Assembly (NCBI RefSeq): GCF_030272615.1
Contig: NC_081409.1
Coordinates: 650,290,468 to 650,354,467 of the forward strand
DNA from: Cryptomeria japonica
Lineage: Eukaryota > Streptophyta > Pinopsida > Cupressales > Cupressaceae
Direction: 5' to 3'
DNA: 64,000 nucleotides
This document shows positions 44,866 through 56,647 of the stretch, in pieces. Position 1 is the first letter of the stretch; each line of letters opens with the position of its first letter. A model generated the notes under the pieces. The model had not been told where the DNA came from. It did not search any database and saw nothing but the letters and a program-made list of their open reading frames with translations. A program made the translations under genes and the position numbers.

Positions 44866-45720
44866 CGATAACTTGCTATAGGTTCCAACTGGAAATATTT
44901 ATTTCTTAGATACACCATCACTTCATTGCCAACTTCAAATTCCTTATATCTTCTCTTCTCATCTGCTTTCTCCTTATACATATTGTTCATATCCTCCAAA
45001 TGTTGCTTAACCTGAATATGTAAGGCCTTCATGTGATCTGTAAAATCTTCTGCTTCTGCACTCCTCTTATCTTCATTACTTACATCCTGTGATTCTGATA
45101 TACCTCTAGGGTCCGCTCTGGTAACAATCTCAAAAGGTGTTCTTTCGATACTCCTGTTCACTGAATTGTTGTAGGCAAACTCAGCTTGTGCAAGAATCAT
45201 ATCCCAACTTCTGCTCTTCTCCCCTACTAAGCATCTCAACAAATTTCCCAAACTCCTGTTTACTACCTCTGTCTATCCATCAGTCTGTGCATGAAAAGTA
45301 GAACTGAATTTCGAATCTATCTTCATCTTCTTCCAAAGTAATCTCCAAAAATAACCAACAAACTTAATGTCTCTATCTGAAATTATTCTCTTAGGTAACC
45401 CATGCAATCTCACTACCTCCTTGAAAAATAAGTCAGCTACATGCACTGCATCTGATGTTTGCTTACAAGGTATGAAATGAGCCATCTTCGAGAATCTATC
45501 CACCACCACAAATATAGAATCATTTCCTCTCTGTGTCTTAGGTAATCCAAGTATGAAATCCATTCTTATGTCCTCCCAAGGTCTATCCAGAACTGTCAAA
45601 GGTTTATACAATCACACATTCTGACTACTACCATTTGCAACTTGACAAATTCTACAGCTCTGCACAAATTTCCTGACATCCTTATGAATTTGAGGCCAAA
45701 AGTAATGTTCACTCACCAAT
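44862..45720 (-). pseudogene. Ty3 E integrase
   Basis: A zinc-binding end (YFWPQIHKDVRKFVQSCRIC) is readable at about 45690-45640. The core is open at 45611-45273 with the first Asp in [15 protein letters not shown] and the second in [12 protein letters not shown]. The Glu is in TEVVNRSLGNLL, just after a TAG that replaces the usual Gln, at about 45272. The piece 45251-44862 holds the rest (AQAEFAYNNSVNRS, then VGNEVMVYL). Apart from the stops all catalytic residues are present. Confidence 0.85.
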
Positions 45721-45834
45721 GCTTATGTTTTGTCAATACCAAAGTGTCTGGCTAATCCTCCACTATGCTTTTCCTTTATCAGATTCTCCCTCATAAAACT
45801 CTTAGGTATACACAAGTGAACTCTAAATAATATC

Positions 45835-46640
45835 TTAATCCTGAATGAAATAATCCAACCACTTACTTCTATCTACCATAAACGGTTCTCTACATGCTCT
45901 CCAAGGTTCTGCAAAATCTGAGTCATCATTATACAAGGTCTTCAATTCCTCAAATCCTAACACTGTCACTCTCATCTCTGTCAGCAAAATTATTTTACTC
46001 AATGCATCAACAACTTTGTTTGACTTTCCACTCCTATGCTTCAACACAAAGGTGTAACTCTGCAAGAATTCTACCCATCTCATATGTCTCTGATTCAACT
46101 CGCTCTAACTGTTCAAATACTGCAAGGCTTGATGATCAGTATACAACACAACCTCCTTAGGTAGTAGATAATGTCTCCGCTTCATCAAGGCTTGAACTAT
46201 GGCATAAAACTCCTGATCATACACTGAATATCTCCTCTTGACATCATTCAACTTTTCACTGAAATAAGATACTTCTCTCCCTTCCTAACTCAACACTGCT
46301 CCAATGGTGTTCCCCCTTGCATCACAATCTACTTGAAATACATTATTGAAATCCAGTAAACCTAACACAGGTTGTTCAGTCACCTACTTTGATAATTCAA
46401 AACTCTTATTTACTCTGATTGTCCATTTGAATTCTTTCCTATCTCCTCTCTTTGTCTCAGTCATAGGGCTTCAACTTGAACTAAAATTCCTGATAAACTT
46501 CAGGTAAAACTAGCCAATCCATGAAATGATCTAACCTCTCTAATGCTTTCCGGTGTAGGCCATTCAACAATTGTTCTTACCTTCTCAGGGTCCATCTTGA
46601 ATCTATCCCCAAATATCACAAATCCCAAATAGACTAACTC
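45835..46640 (-). pseudogene. Ty3 E RNase H and reverse transcriptase connection
   Basis: RNase H removes the RNA strand after copying. The region 46340-46150 holds its first half in broken form (CDARGNTIGAVLS-like), and the open piece 46098-45835 begins with the conserved RHMRWVEFLQSYTFVLKHRS and KSNKVVDALS, where the last catalytic Asp is found. Stops and at least one shift separate the parts. Confidence 0.75.
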
Positions 46641-46742
46641 TTCTTTCATGTGAAACTGCACTTCTTAAAATTTATGAGCAACTTCTCCTCCCTCAACCTC
46701 TGTAAAACTTGTCTTAAATGCAACAAATGCTCCTCTTTTGTC

Positions 46743-47129
46743 TTACTGAAAAATCAAAATGTCATCCAAATATATAATAATAAACTTACCCAAGAACTTT
46801 TTCAATACCTCATTCATCAATCTCATGAAAGTACTTGGTGCATTAGTCAACCCAAAATGCATCACCAACCATTCATACAATCCTTCATTTGTCTCAAATG
46901 TTATCTTCCACTCATCTCCTTCTCTAATTCTGATATGATGATATTCACTCTTCAAGTCCATCTTTGTGTGGTATTTAGCTCCACTCATACAATCCATTAT
47001 GTCATCCATCCTAGGCAAAGGAAACTGGTGCTTCACTGTGATCTTGTTTATTGCTCTGGAATCGGTACACATCCTCCATTCTTCATTCTTCTTAGGTGCT
47101 AACACAGTTGGTACTGCACAAGGGCTCAA
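46743..47129 (-). pseudogene. Ty3 E reverse transcriptase core
   Basis: Open for 128 codons with all key motifs: [31 protein letters not shown], the first catalytic Asp in [32 protein letters not shown], and an intact YLDDILIF box. The frame ends at a stop after the catalytic box, and the thumb continues with stops to 46640. This is the best preserved polymerase in the window. Confidence 0.9.
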
Positions 47130-47135
47130 ACTTTC

Positions 47136-48170
47136 TCAAATCAAACCTTTCTTCAACAATTCCTGCACTTGTCTATTCAACTCCTCATTCTCTGTTGGTG
47201 TCATCCAGGGTGCAGCTTTGTTAGGCAAACTAGCTCTGGAAATCAGGTCCATGCAATGACTGATACTCCTCACAGGTGGTAATCCATCAAGCACATTATC
47301 TGAAATGATGTCTTCATACTCTGTCAACAACTCATTTATCTCCTCTGGTTGTTCTTCTTCATGATCCGGGTTCCCGGTCTTCTTAGGAACTAAGGCAAAA
47401 TACATGTTCTCATGTCTCAATCCATCCAAGAATTTCCTTCCATCTACCAAACAGATTCTAGCATTCATACAGACTTCACTCTTCAGGGGCTCCTCCAAGG
47501 GTAGCAAGGTTTGTTTCATCCTGTTTGCTACAATAGTGTATCTGTTCTTCCTTCCATCATGTATTGACTGCCTATCAAACTGCCAAGGTCTACCCAACAA
47601 AAGGTGACAAATATCCATAGACATAATATCACACAAAACTTCATCATTATAATTTCCAATTTTCAATTTCACTAAGCATTGCTCACTCACTAACAACTTA
47701 TGATCGTCCTAAATCCATGCTATTTGGTAAGGCTTAGGGTGTTTCAATCTGTTCAACTTCAGTTTATTCACCATTTCTTCTAAAACAAGATTATTCGAAC
47801 TACCACTATCAATAACTACTTTGCAACACTTATCGAATACCTTACACCTGGTCTTGAATAAATTTCGCCTTTGCAAGGGCTCTTCATCCTCTCTGGTATG
47901 ACACAAGGCTCTCTTCATCATCAACATTTCTCCATCTTCCAGTTTGTTAGCTGATCTGGTGGGGCTTTCTTCTACCAATGTTGTTCTCCCAATGATCTTT
48001 GTCTTCTTACATTCGAAAGCACGATGTCCTTCTTCTCCATACTTAACGCAAGTTCCCCTAAACACTCTTATCTTGTCTTCTATCATCTTTTCCAAAACCT
48101 TCATTCCGGTAACTATCAGGTTCTCTTCTCCAGTAGATATTTTTGTCATCCTTCCGATATGAACTACCAT
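47136..48170 (-). pseudogene. Ty3 E gag end, protease and spacer
   Basis: The piece 48170-47709 holds a zinc knuckle with one Cys lost (CVKYGEEGHRAFEC, Tyr at the second Cys) and then the aspartic protease active site VVIDSGSSNNLVLEEMV, where the usual DTG or DSG is DSG. The piece 47696-47136 continues the protease (HLLLGRPWQFDRQSIHDG) and the linker to reverse transcriptase (NVLDGLPPVRSISHCMDLI). The two pieces are split by a stop near 47700. Confidence 0.85.
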
Positions 48171-48210
48171 CTTTGCTTACTTCCTTGTCCTTATTCTAAG
48201 ATATACAAGT

Positions 48211-48657
48211 TCATCTTCCTCTAGAATATCTTCTTTGTTCTTGAAATCTTCCTCCGTAAAACCTTCCACCTTTACCTCTTTGTCTTTGCTCATGTCTTTT
48301 GTTCAACTTCTCTTCTTCTTTCAAGGCATATTGGTAAGCTTCTTGGACACTCTGCAACTTGGTCAGACTGAGTTCATCCTGTATAGACATCCGTAACCCA
48401 TTCAAATATCTTGCAACTTGTTCAGTCTCATCATCGACATGTTTGGATCTAATATTCAACTTGTAGAATGCTTCGGTATACTCCTTCACACTAGACTCTT
48501 TCTACTTCAAGTTCTGCAACTTCTGGAATAGATTCACTTGATAATTAGCTGGCATAAATTTTGATTTCAACTTGGCAACCATCTAATCCCATAATTTGAT
48601 CTTCTCTTTACCTCTTCTCTGTCTATCAACTTGCAAATGTTCCCACCAAAGAGATGC
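48211..48657 (-). pseudogene. Ty3 E gag, middle part
   Basis: Retrotransposon gag domain: ASLWWEHLQ-type start at 48657 next to the inserted DNA element, then VKEYTEAFYKLN (48490) and a basic tail rich in Arg and Gly before the zinc knuckle. Removing the inserted element restores the standard LKGHASLWWE order with the N-terminal part at 49769-49995. Confidence 0.8.
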
Positions 48658-48661
48658 ATGA

Positions 48662-49764
48662 GGGTGAACTCACAATAATGGTTCCCACTTTTTTGCCACT
48701 TTTGACACTGAGATGAACAATTTTAAAATAATCTTCAACTTCCAACAACTATAACTTTTAAACTATTAAGAATTTGAAGATGATGTAAATTAGTGATTTG
48801 TAGCATTTTGTCTGTAGATTCTATATGTATTTTTTTCAAATTTTTTTGAAGGATTTTTTTTTAATTTTTTCATCTCCATCAAAAAGTAGTTTTTTACAAC
48901 AAACTACATTTTTAAGAGTGATGTGCCCGAAACGCATAACTTTTTTTTAATAAATGATAAAAAATCAATTCTTTCGAATTTTGGTTTGTAACATAAATAT
49001 CCAGGGCTTGCAGTTGGTTTGATAGTGATATGTTGAATATTTTTCATTTTATTAAGTTTTGAAGTCCGACTAATTATATTTTACACATAGGTGTACGTTT
49101 GAACACATAACTTATTCTATATATATCGAAATTCAATTTTGTTTTTTGTTAGAAAGAAGACATCAATACCTAGGATATAGATATTTTTCAGAATTTTTTT
49201 GAATTAGTTTACTATTTTTCCCAATGCGTTGAATAGAGAAATTCTTGTTTGGTAAAAAACTGACGTTTGGTAAAATTAAAAATATAAGTTCATAATAAAC
49301 TCAATACGTAATAAAATTATAGTTATTGGAAAGCTTGTTTCGATTACTACAATACTCCTTTTTGGGTTGTCAAGATCATTCCATTTGAGCCTTCAACCAG
49401 AGATTTGAGGGCCAAAAATCTGCAAAAAAATGTAGAAAGCTTCAAAGAAGTGTTAAAAAAGGGGTTCGAACGAATGGGGGTTCAAGCAAACCCCCCATTT
49501 TTAGGGGGGTTCGAATGAAGGGGGGATCGATCAACCCCCCCCCCCCCCCCCCACCCCCAATATAATTGAAAAACGACATAAACAAGCATTAAAGGTGATT
49601 CGCTTGAAAGGGGGGGTTTGAGCGAAGTGGGGGCTTCACTCGAACCCCAAAGGGTAGTTCGTTCAAACACCCCCACTTCGCTCGAACCCCCTCCAATTTT
49701 TTTTTCCTCCCACCTCGTTTTTCCTTCGTGGGTGAAAGTGGGAACCATTATTGTGAACTTACCC
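48662..49764. mobile_element. Terminal-inverted-repeat DNA element, 1.1 kb, in Ty3 E gag
   Basis: The ends form inverted repeats of about 30 bp: the inner 21 (48671-48691 against 49735-49755) pair perfectly, and the outer nine differ at three positions; both ends begin GGGT. A 4-bp duplication ATGA flanks it (48658-48661 and 49765-49768), and removing element plus one duplication restores the gag codons exactly. Inside there is no transposase. Between 49455 and 49690 GGGGGTTCGA-type words occur in both orientations (TTCGAACGAA, CTTCGCTCGAACCCC), together with a run of about 20 C. TSD length of four does not fit hAT, Mutator, CACTA or Tc1, so I leave the superfamily open. Confidence 0.8.
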
Positions 49765-49995
49765 ATGACCTTTCAACCGAGTATACACATATTTCATCTT
49801 TCTTTCTTTCGTGTTGTTCTCAAAATCAAAAATTTTCTCCATCTTTGAGATCCAATCCATTAATTCATCTGAATCCAACTTGTCATCATACTCCGGTGGA
49901 GTAAAATGTGGTTTGGTGTTCACCCTACTCAAAACCCTCAAGAACCTTTCTTCATCTGGATCAATAGCCAGTGGATTTGCTACTTGTTCTGCCAA
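49759..49995 (-). pseudogene. Ty3 E gag, second part of the N-terminal region
   Basis: The frame contains FTPPEYDDKLDSDELMDWIS and YTRLKGHG, matching the start of the retrotransposon gag domain. It abuts Ty3 F on the right (TSD 49997-50001) and the DNA element on the left. Confidence 0.8.
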
Positions 49996-49996
49996 T

Positions 49997-50001
49997 GCTT
50001 C
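49997..50001. repeat. Target-site duplication GCTTC, left copy, Ty3 F
   Basis: Directly before TGTAAAGCGG. The same five bases follow at 57847-57851. Confidence 0.9.
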
Positions 50002-51194
50002 TGTAAAGCGGAAAATCGAACCCTAGGTGTTCCCCCCACTCCAAAGAGAGAGAAAGGAGGTCACTAGGATTGACGGTTTTCACTTAGGAGAGACTTTACA
50101 TTCAAAAGAGGGGTTGAAACTCACAAGATCCAATCCCACACAATGCAAGATTGAATTCTAAATGAGTTTCAAGGGTTGAGACAGCAAGGATACCCTCTTT
50201 TTTAAAGAATGTAGATAGAAGGATTGAACTAGGAATGTATGTAAAAGTAAGAAAGATTCACTTGTAGACAGAGATAGAGACACGGGATGAAGCTACGGAC
50301 CTGGAATTAGCAGTAAAATGTCGAGACGATGATGTCCTGCAAGTTTGAGCGAAAGTTGACGGGACGATGGCGCCCGAAGTGCACACGGTCCTCCGAAAAA
50401 ACCGCAAAACGAAGGGGGATCTGTTCGTCTCTACACAAGGATTCCAGATCTTCAATTACAGCCGCGTACCTGCAACATACACACAGAAAAGAGAGGACGA
50501 TTGGGGGGTTAGGGATTAGGGGTTTGCCTTCAGGTCAAACCCCGGTTTTGGAATTAACCAAGAAATGAGAATGTTGTAAATGTAAATGTTTGTAATGTAA
50601 TCAAGTACTGATACCTTGTTGTAAGAATGTTTGTATTCTTACATGCGAAGTTGTAATGATGTTGTATGTTGTATGTTGTAGGTGATCTCCTCTTCAATGG
50701 TTGAATCCTTGTCTTGAATGCAACACCTAGCCTTGAATGGAGACCTAGAATGCTCAATTGCTTGAAGGAATGCTTGAATGCTTGAATGTTTGAATGTTTG
50801 CCTATCGCTTCCATCTCTTGCGCACATATGTTTTTCCTCCTCCCAAATGGGAAGGGAAATGTAGTTTATATACTTGTCAATTAGGGTTAGGAGACTTAAT
50901 TTTTCGACCTTAGGCCGACCTAGGAACATTATTTTCCAAATTGCAAACTTGAAGACCCGATGCCCAACAAGAGATCGGGCCCAAAATAGGGCCAGGGACC
51001 AGGGCGCTGGGCGCCATGGCCCCACCTCCCGGGACAGCAGGGTGCAAGGAGGATCAGGCCAAGGTGTAGAAAAGATGCAGTTTTTGATGTCGTAAACAGG
51101 TTTCAGGGTCTCCATTCAAGTTCAACATTGCGCCACCATCGTGAAGACCCAAATGCAGTCGAAATTGCAAGTGTCACAATTTTACGATGCTACA
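50002..51194 (-). repeat. Ty3 F 3' LTR
   Basis: In plus coordinates it starts TGTAAAGCGG and ends TGCTACA. Differences from the other copy are scattered single bases and a few short indels. It contains a run of GAATGCTTGAATG repeats near 50770. Confidence 0.9.
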
Positions 51195-51209
51195 TTTAGC
51201 CCCCACTTT
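51195..51209 (-). promoter_or_regulatory. Polypurine tract of Ty3 F
   Basis: Minus-strand AAAGTGGGGGCTAAA directly precedes the 3' LTR start TGTAGC. Confidence 0.7.
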
Positions 51210-51930
51210 AGCGGGAGTATAAGCGTATGCCCATACTTCCGGTAAAGTACAAGGAAACAACATTGAAAGACTTTCACCATGTCAAGGAGGCAAGATACAC
51301 CAAGCCCCCAGTGGACTAAGGATCTTATGACTTCGATTGACAAAGTAAAAGGGAAGATCACGAGGGAGAACCATGACTGTCAGTAGTAAGGCTCCCTCAC
51401 TATGAGTCATGCAAGAAAAATACCAAAAATTTTCAAGGCAAAGCTAAGTTCGCCAAGAAATTTTCAAGAATCTTGAAGAGATATGGACGGAGTGTATGCC
51501 CCCTACGTTAAAGCAATCGCACATGCCTCATCGGGGGTGATTGCTTTAAGGTAGTGATACACATAAGAAATGAGAAGAGAAAGAACCACAAAGATTTAGC
51601 CCCCAAGTGTGAGATAAATCCAAGGATAATAGACACAAAACACAAAGCACGAGGTGACTTCGCTTTCCTTGGGGTCAGTATGTTGTATGATAATTCATGT
51701 CTATCATATGTATGTATGCATAATTGTTCTCCATTCCCCAATCAAGGAAGGTCGCCTAGAAAAAGGGAACACATGTGTCTTTTGAGTCAACATGAGAGAG
51801 ACCAAAAGAGATCTCAATGCTTTGCATCGTCCTCAAGTAGACAACACTAAGGACAACAAATAGAAGAATGAGAATAACACATAGAAGAAGTACCAAAAGA
51901 GAGGAGGAGAGAGTCTGCTATGCTAATGAA
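51210..51930 (-). other. Ty3 F untranslated region before the 3' LTR
   Basis: No protein-like frame continues here after the gag-protease stop at 51931. The short frames on both strands are not supported. AGCCCCCA words recur at about 51196, 51304 and 51598, which could be old polypurine tracts. Confidence 0.5.
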
Positions 51931-54900
51931 CTAGTCTAGCACATCATCCACCCCCCGATCTTTTTGATCAATATTTTGGGAAGGCAGGAAACATGCTAGA
52001 TCCAAACAAGGGCTATGTTCATGTTCCAAGCCACGTTGTTCTTGTCTAGGAGCTAGGATAAGTGCTTTAGAAAATGGAACATCCAACACAGCAGATGGAG
52101 CTATCACAAGATCCAAACAAGGGCTATGTTCATGTTCCAAGCCACGTTGTTCTTGTCTAGGAGCTAGGATAAGTGCTTTAGAAAATTCGTTAGATAAATG
52201 GTTATCAATATCAACATATTCATATTCACTATCAGAAGCAAGAGAAGTAACATTTTCATCATGAATAACATTTTCATCTATATCATCATCAAGATTTATA
52301 AAAATAGGATCTTTAACTCGCACAGGATCAAAACCATCATGCATCTTATGCCTAGGAGATTTTGGCTCAATTTCCGGCTGAGGAGAAAATGGAATAATAC
52401 TAGCTGAAGGTGTTTTTGGGGATTGCAAAGTTTGAGAAGCAGCTGCACGAGCTCTAAGATGATGCTTTCATCGGCGTTCACGCGCAGAACGATTTCGTCT
52501 ATTCTTAGTAGGAAGTGGAGAAGATTGAGGAGGAGGAATGTTCTCATCCTTATCACTTGCGTGTTTAGGTTGTGGTCTCTTAGGTTGGATAATAGGAGAA
52601 GAGGAAGGTCTCTTCTCTCTGTAAGAGGAAGGAGGAGGAACTGCTCCATATAAAGGAGGAATATTTGGTTTAGGAAGAAGACCAAGTCCATCATGACGAG
52701 GAGGTATAGGTCTACTTTTAGAAAGTTTATTAGACATAGACATAGTCACATCCATAGGAATGGGTTGGGAATCTTCTTGAGGAAATACATTAGTTTTATC
52801 TTTCAAAGGAAGAACTTCCTTCTCAAGAACGATAGGAATATCAAGTTTGGGTGTTCTAGGTTCACTTAGAGATAGGATCATATCTTTTTTCCACTTTTGA
52901 TAAGATTTGAAAAGATGATCACTTCGCGATGGAACAGATTGGAATTGTTTAGGCCAAAAATAATCAATAGGAACGCTAGAAGTTCTTTCAGCTGGTTTAA
53001 AGAGACTGTGATTGACAGTAACAACTTCACCATTATGGGGAAAATTCAAACACTTGTGAATAGGAGAAGCAATAGCTTTCATGGAAGATAGCCAAGGATA
53101 GCCTAGCTTCACACGAAATTGTTCGGATGATGGAATAATAGCAAAGCTCACATCAAGAGATTTGTTATGGACCTCAATAGGTAATGTAATAGAACCAATT
53201 GCAGGAGAAGAAAATGCATCAAATAATTTCACAACCACATTTGTTTTGTCATAGATCACTTGATTCAATTGCAAAGTAAAAAGAAATTCTTCAGTAATGA
53301 CATTAACCATGCAAGAAGGATCAATAAGCACTCCACGACAAGGTGTATTCTTTACTTTTGCAACTATATATAAAGGACCATCAGGTGCCCTGATAGTTTC
53401 ACTGGAATCAAATGTGATGGAAGGTTCTTAAGGGATTTTCTGCTGCTCTACAAAGTTAATCACATTCCGAGTCATAGACACAAGACCATCAGGTGAGAAA
53501 GAGGAATCATTAGTCTCAATCACATTAGAGGTATGAGAAGGTAATGGATCAGTAAAAATCTTAAGATTTTGGTTAGGAAGAGCTACAGATGTGTTGCCTT
53601 TATCATTCACGCCTGAAACAGAGATAGTATTATTATCAATCAAATCTTGAATTTTACCCTTTAAAGCAAAACATTTTTTAGTATCATGTCCAGATTGACG
53701 ATGAAATTGACAAAAAGATTTGTTATCAAAATAGGGTGAATTAATCTTTGCAGGATCGATTTGCTTTATAGGAGGAAGAGTAAGCACATTTTGTTCCAAT
53801 AACTTATTCATAATACTATGCAATGATTCATTCAAAGGAGTAAACTTTCTCTCTTTCTTGAAAAACTTAGAAATAGGAGGCACACCTGATGTTACATTCA
53901 CATTATTGTTGATGATGTTTTCATTAACGAACCCTCTGTTCAGTTTAAACTTCCCAAATGGTTGTTGACTACTATCACCCTTATCACTCGGAGCCATAGG
54001 ATTTGCTTGTTCCATTTGACTCACAGTCAGTTGATAATTGTGAAGAGTTGCACACAACTGTTGGAAAGAAGTAAACTCAGAAAACATAAGTTTTTCTCTA
54101 ATATCTTTTTGTAAATTAGAAATAAAGATTCTTTGAATATCATTGTCAGGTACTGGAAAAGAAATTTGAGCACACAAATGCTTATATCTACCAATGAAAT
54201 CAGTCACTTTTTCTTTAACACCTTGTTTACAATGCATTAAATCAATCAAAGTAACTTTAGGACTTATATTGTTTTGAAATTGTTGAATAAAAGCATTTGC
54301 AAGTTGTTGGAAAGAAGTAATAGAATACGAAGGCAACGAGCAATACCATTGTAAAGCCTTATCTCTTAATGTTCTAGTAAACAGTTTTGCAAGCAACCTT
54401 TGGTCATGAGCAAAATCGGTACATATTGTTTGAAAGGTCTTAACATGTGTTAGAGGATCACCTTTACCATTATAAAGCTCCAACTGCGGGATTTCAACAT
54501 GCTTAGGGGGGATAGCTTGAACAATGTCAAGAGAAAGTGGGCTCACAACATCAAATGTGGGCACACTAAACTTAGATTGATTCATAGAGGCAATTTGTTG
54601 CTATAAAGAAGAGACAGTTTGTGCAAGATTGTTAATGGTCGGTTCAGTCGAAGAGTTCATATTAGACATGTTAGATTGTGATGGAGGTATTATGTTATTG
54701 AAAGAAGGTATTGATTGAGAGTAAGGTGGCGGGACACTATGATGGTTAAGCATAGGAGATGATTGAAAAGAAGGGACACTACAAGGAGGAATGGAATGGT
54801 TGAATTAATTGCCCCCTTGCGTCATGTTCATTTGTGGAGATGTAATAAGGACACTCATTGAAGGAATGAATGAAGAAGTCGGATTGAATGAAGGAAGAGG

Positions 54901-55356
54901 GTTGATTGAAGAAGAAGGATTGCCCCCATGACTGGTGATCATAGGTGGAATGTTTTGTATTGAAGTAGTCATTATGTTTGATGTAAAAGTAGGTATACTA
55001 GCAATAGAAGTTGTCAAAGGGATAGAATGATTGACTTGAGTAGGAGGTTGTGTATAACCTAAAGTTTCGGCACAACTCTTCATAGGCATCACATTCGAAT
55101 CCACGATGTGTGCAATACCACGCAAAATATCAATTCCATTCTTATCACTTTGAACCATACGTTTTAGACCCTCAATTAATGAAAGAGTTTGACTATCGGG
55201 GTATTCTTGAGACATCCATTGCTGAAAATCATCAAATTGGTTATCCAATTTTGAAAGTTATTCTACAGAAACCTCATGGAGAGCTTCTTCATCATTAAGA
55301 GGATTAGAGGAATTACCCGTGTCCTCGTTAAAGAGGCCATTCAAATTAGGTTCCAT
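51931..55356 (-). pseudogene. Ty3 F gag-protease polyprotein
   Basis: A single frame of about 1,140 codons runs from ATG 55356 (MEPNLNGLFNEDTG) to a stop at 51931, broken by only about five stops. The N-terminal third is rich in Ser, Pro, Thr and Ile. The gag domain (54585-53428) includes LQWYCSLPSYSITSFQQLAN and FIGRYKHLC. A zinc knuckle CQFHRQSGHDTKKC has His in the second Cys place. The protease starts at about 53400: its active site reads LIDPSCMVN, where DG(A/G)(A/S) is expected, so it may be inactive. A Pro- and Lys-rich region follows, and the tail carries a duplicated 26-residue segment. No polymerase follows. Confidence 0.85.
51998..52185 (-). repeat. In-frame duplication of a 77-bp segment in the Ty3 F polyprotein
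   Basis: 51998-52074 and 52109-52185 are identical, 111 bp (37 codons) apart, so the frame is kept. Both encode SKALILAPRQEQRGLEHEHS and onward. Identity at the nucleotide level implies a recent duplication. Confidence 0.9.
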
Positions 55357-56627
55357 CTCCTCGGTAATTAAACCTTGGAAAGACTTAATTCTAAGGCTTC
55401 ATCTAGCAGGAATAGTGTAAGTAGGGCTTATTGTTGTAAAACTCATGCACTAGGGAAAGAGAGAAGATTTTGAAATTTATTTTTTTTCGAATTTAGAGGT
55501 AGCAAATTTCAATAAAATTAGCGAATCTCTTAGATTTAAGCTGTTAAATGCAATCACGACAATCTCCCGAAATTTCGGAAAAAAATGTCAAGGACCGTGG
55601 CGAACGGAGTGCACACGGTCCTCGCAACTTTTTTCAAAATTTTCAGGGATGAAAGTTATGATAATTTTAAAGCTAATCTGAAAAAATTGAGTGATTTTAC
55701 GATCTATAGATAGACCAAATTAAAGTTGCAATCTCAAAATTGAACCCTACCAAGATTGTTGAAAAATGCAAAATTTGAATTTTGAAAAAGAGAGGGAAAC
55801 TGAAATTTTGAATTTTATGATTTTAGAGGGAATACTAAAAGCAATGCAGGCTTTGAAATTTAAAAATTGGCTCAATTTCATGCAAAATTCAATTTTGAAA
55901 GTGGAAATCAAAGTTGTTGCAATTAAACACTTAATTTCAAAAGCCACAAATTGAAAAAATTTGAATAAAGCACCGAAACTTCGAATGAATGCCAACACAC
56001 TTTTCAGATTTAGGACAGTAAGAAACACAATTTTGACACAAAATTTCAATTTCCACAATTTTTGAATGATTAGAAGCCTTAATCCAAGCAATCACTAGAC
56101 CAACTTTGACTTTAATTTTGAAAGTGTTAGAATTGATGAAATCAGCCAAGATTCTGGATTTTAGCAGAAAAATACAATAAGATCTAGCTCCCGAAATTTC
56201 GGAAAAAATGTCGGGGACGATGGCGCTCGAGGTGCACACGATCCTCGCAACTTTTTTCAAAATTTTCAGGGATGAAAGATATTATGATTTTGTTGCGGAA
56301 TCCAAAGTTACAGCCGATTTGGAGGTGTTTTGATCATTGAAATTATCAGTCAAAGGTTGAATCAAGAAGGTTTTAAAAATTAGGGTTTTGACACTTAACC
56401 ACTTAATTTTCAGAATTAAAGCACAAATATGAATTGATAATCTACAATAGAAGAGTAGATCTGAAACAAGCATTAACAATTAAACATTTCACAAGCTCAA
56501 TTACTAAAAAGAAAATTTAGGGTTTTTATGCAATTAACCTCTAAAATTTGCAAAAGATCAAACATGGAAATGTAATTAAGGAAGCAAATTTTTCAGGTCT
56601 AATCATGAATAATCAGAATTAGGATGT
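55357..56627 (-). other. Ty3 F 5' untranslated leader
   Basis: About 1.3 kb between primer binding site and gag start with no supported ORF. Two diverged copies of TCCCGAAATTTCGGAAAAAA followed by TG(T)C..GGAC and CTCGCAACTTTTTTCAAAAT occur at about 55565 and 56190, each with a palindromic CCGAAATTTCGG. Similar words occur in the LTR near 50340, so the leader contains pieces of LTR-like repeat. Confidence 0.6.
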
Positions 56628-56631
56628 TCAC

Positions 56632-56644
56632 GTTGGGTTCACCA
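56632..56644 (-). promoter_or_regulatory. Putative primer binding site of Ty3 F
   Basis: Minus-strand TGGTGAACCCAAC lies three bases inside the 5' LTR and starts with the TGG expected for pairing with a tRNA CCA end. I could not match it to a specific tRNA. Confidence 0.5.
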
Positions 56645-56647
56645 AAA

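Noticed and set aside
49531-49552. A run of about 20 C as a functional signal
   Set aside because: Homopolymer length is unreliable in assemblies, and the run lies within a non-coding DNA element.
50258-51115. Minus-strand ORFs of 65-158 codons, and matching ones at 56749-57767
   Set aside because: They lie in both LTRs of Ty3 F and owe their openness to near-identity of the two LTRs; no domain or start context supports them.
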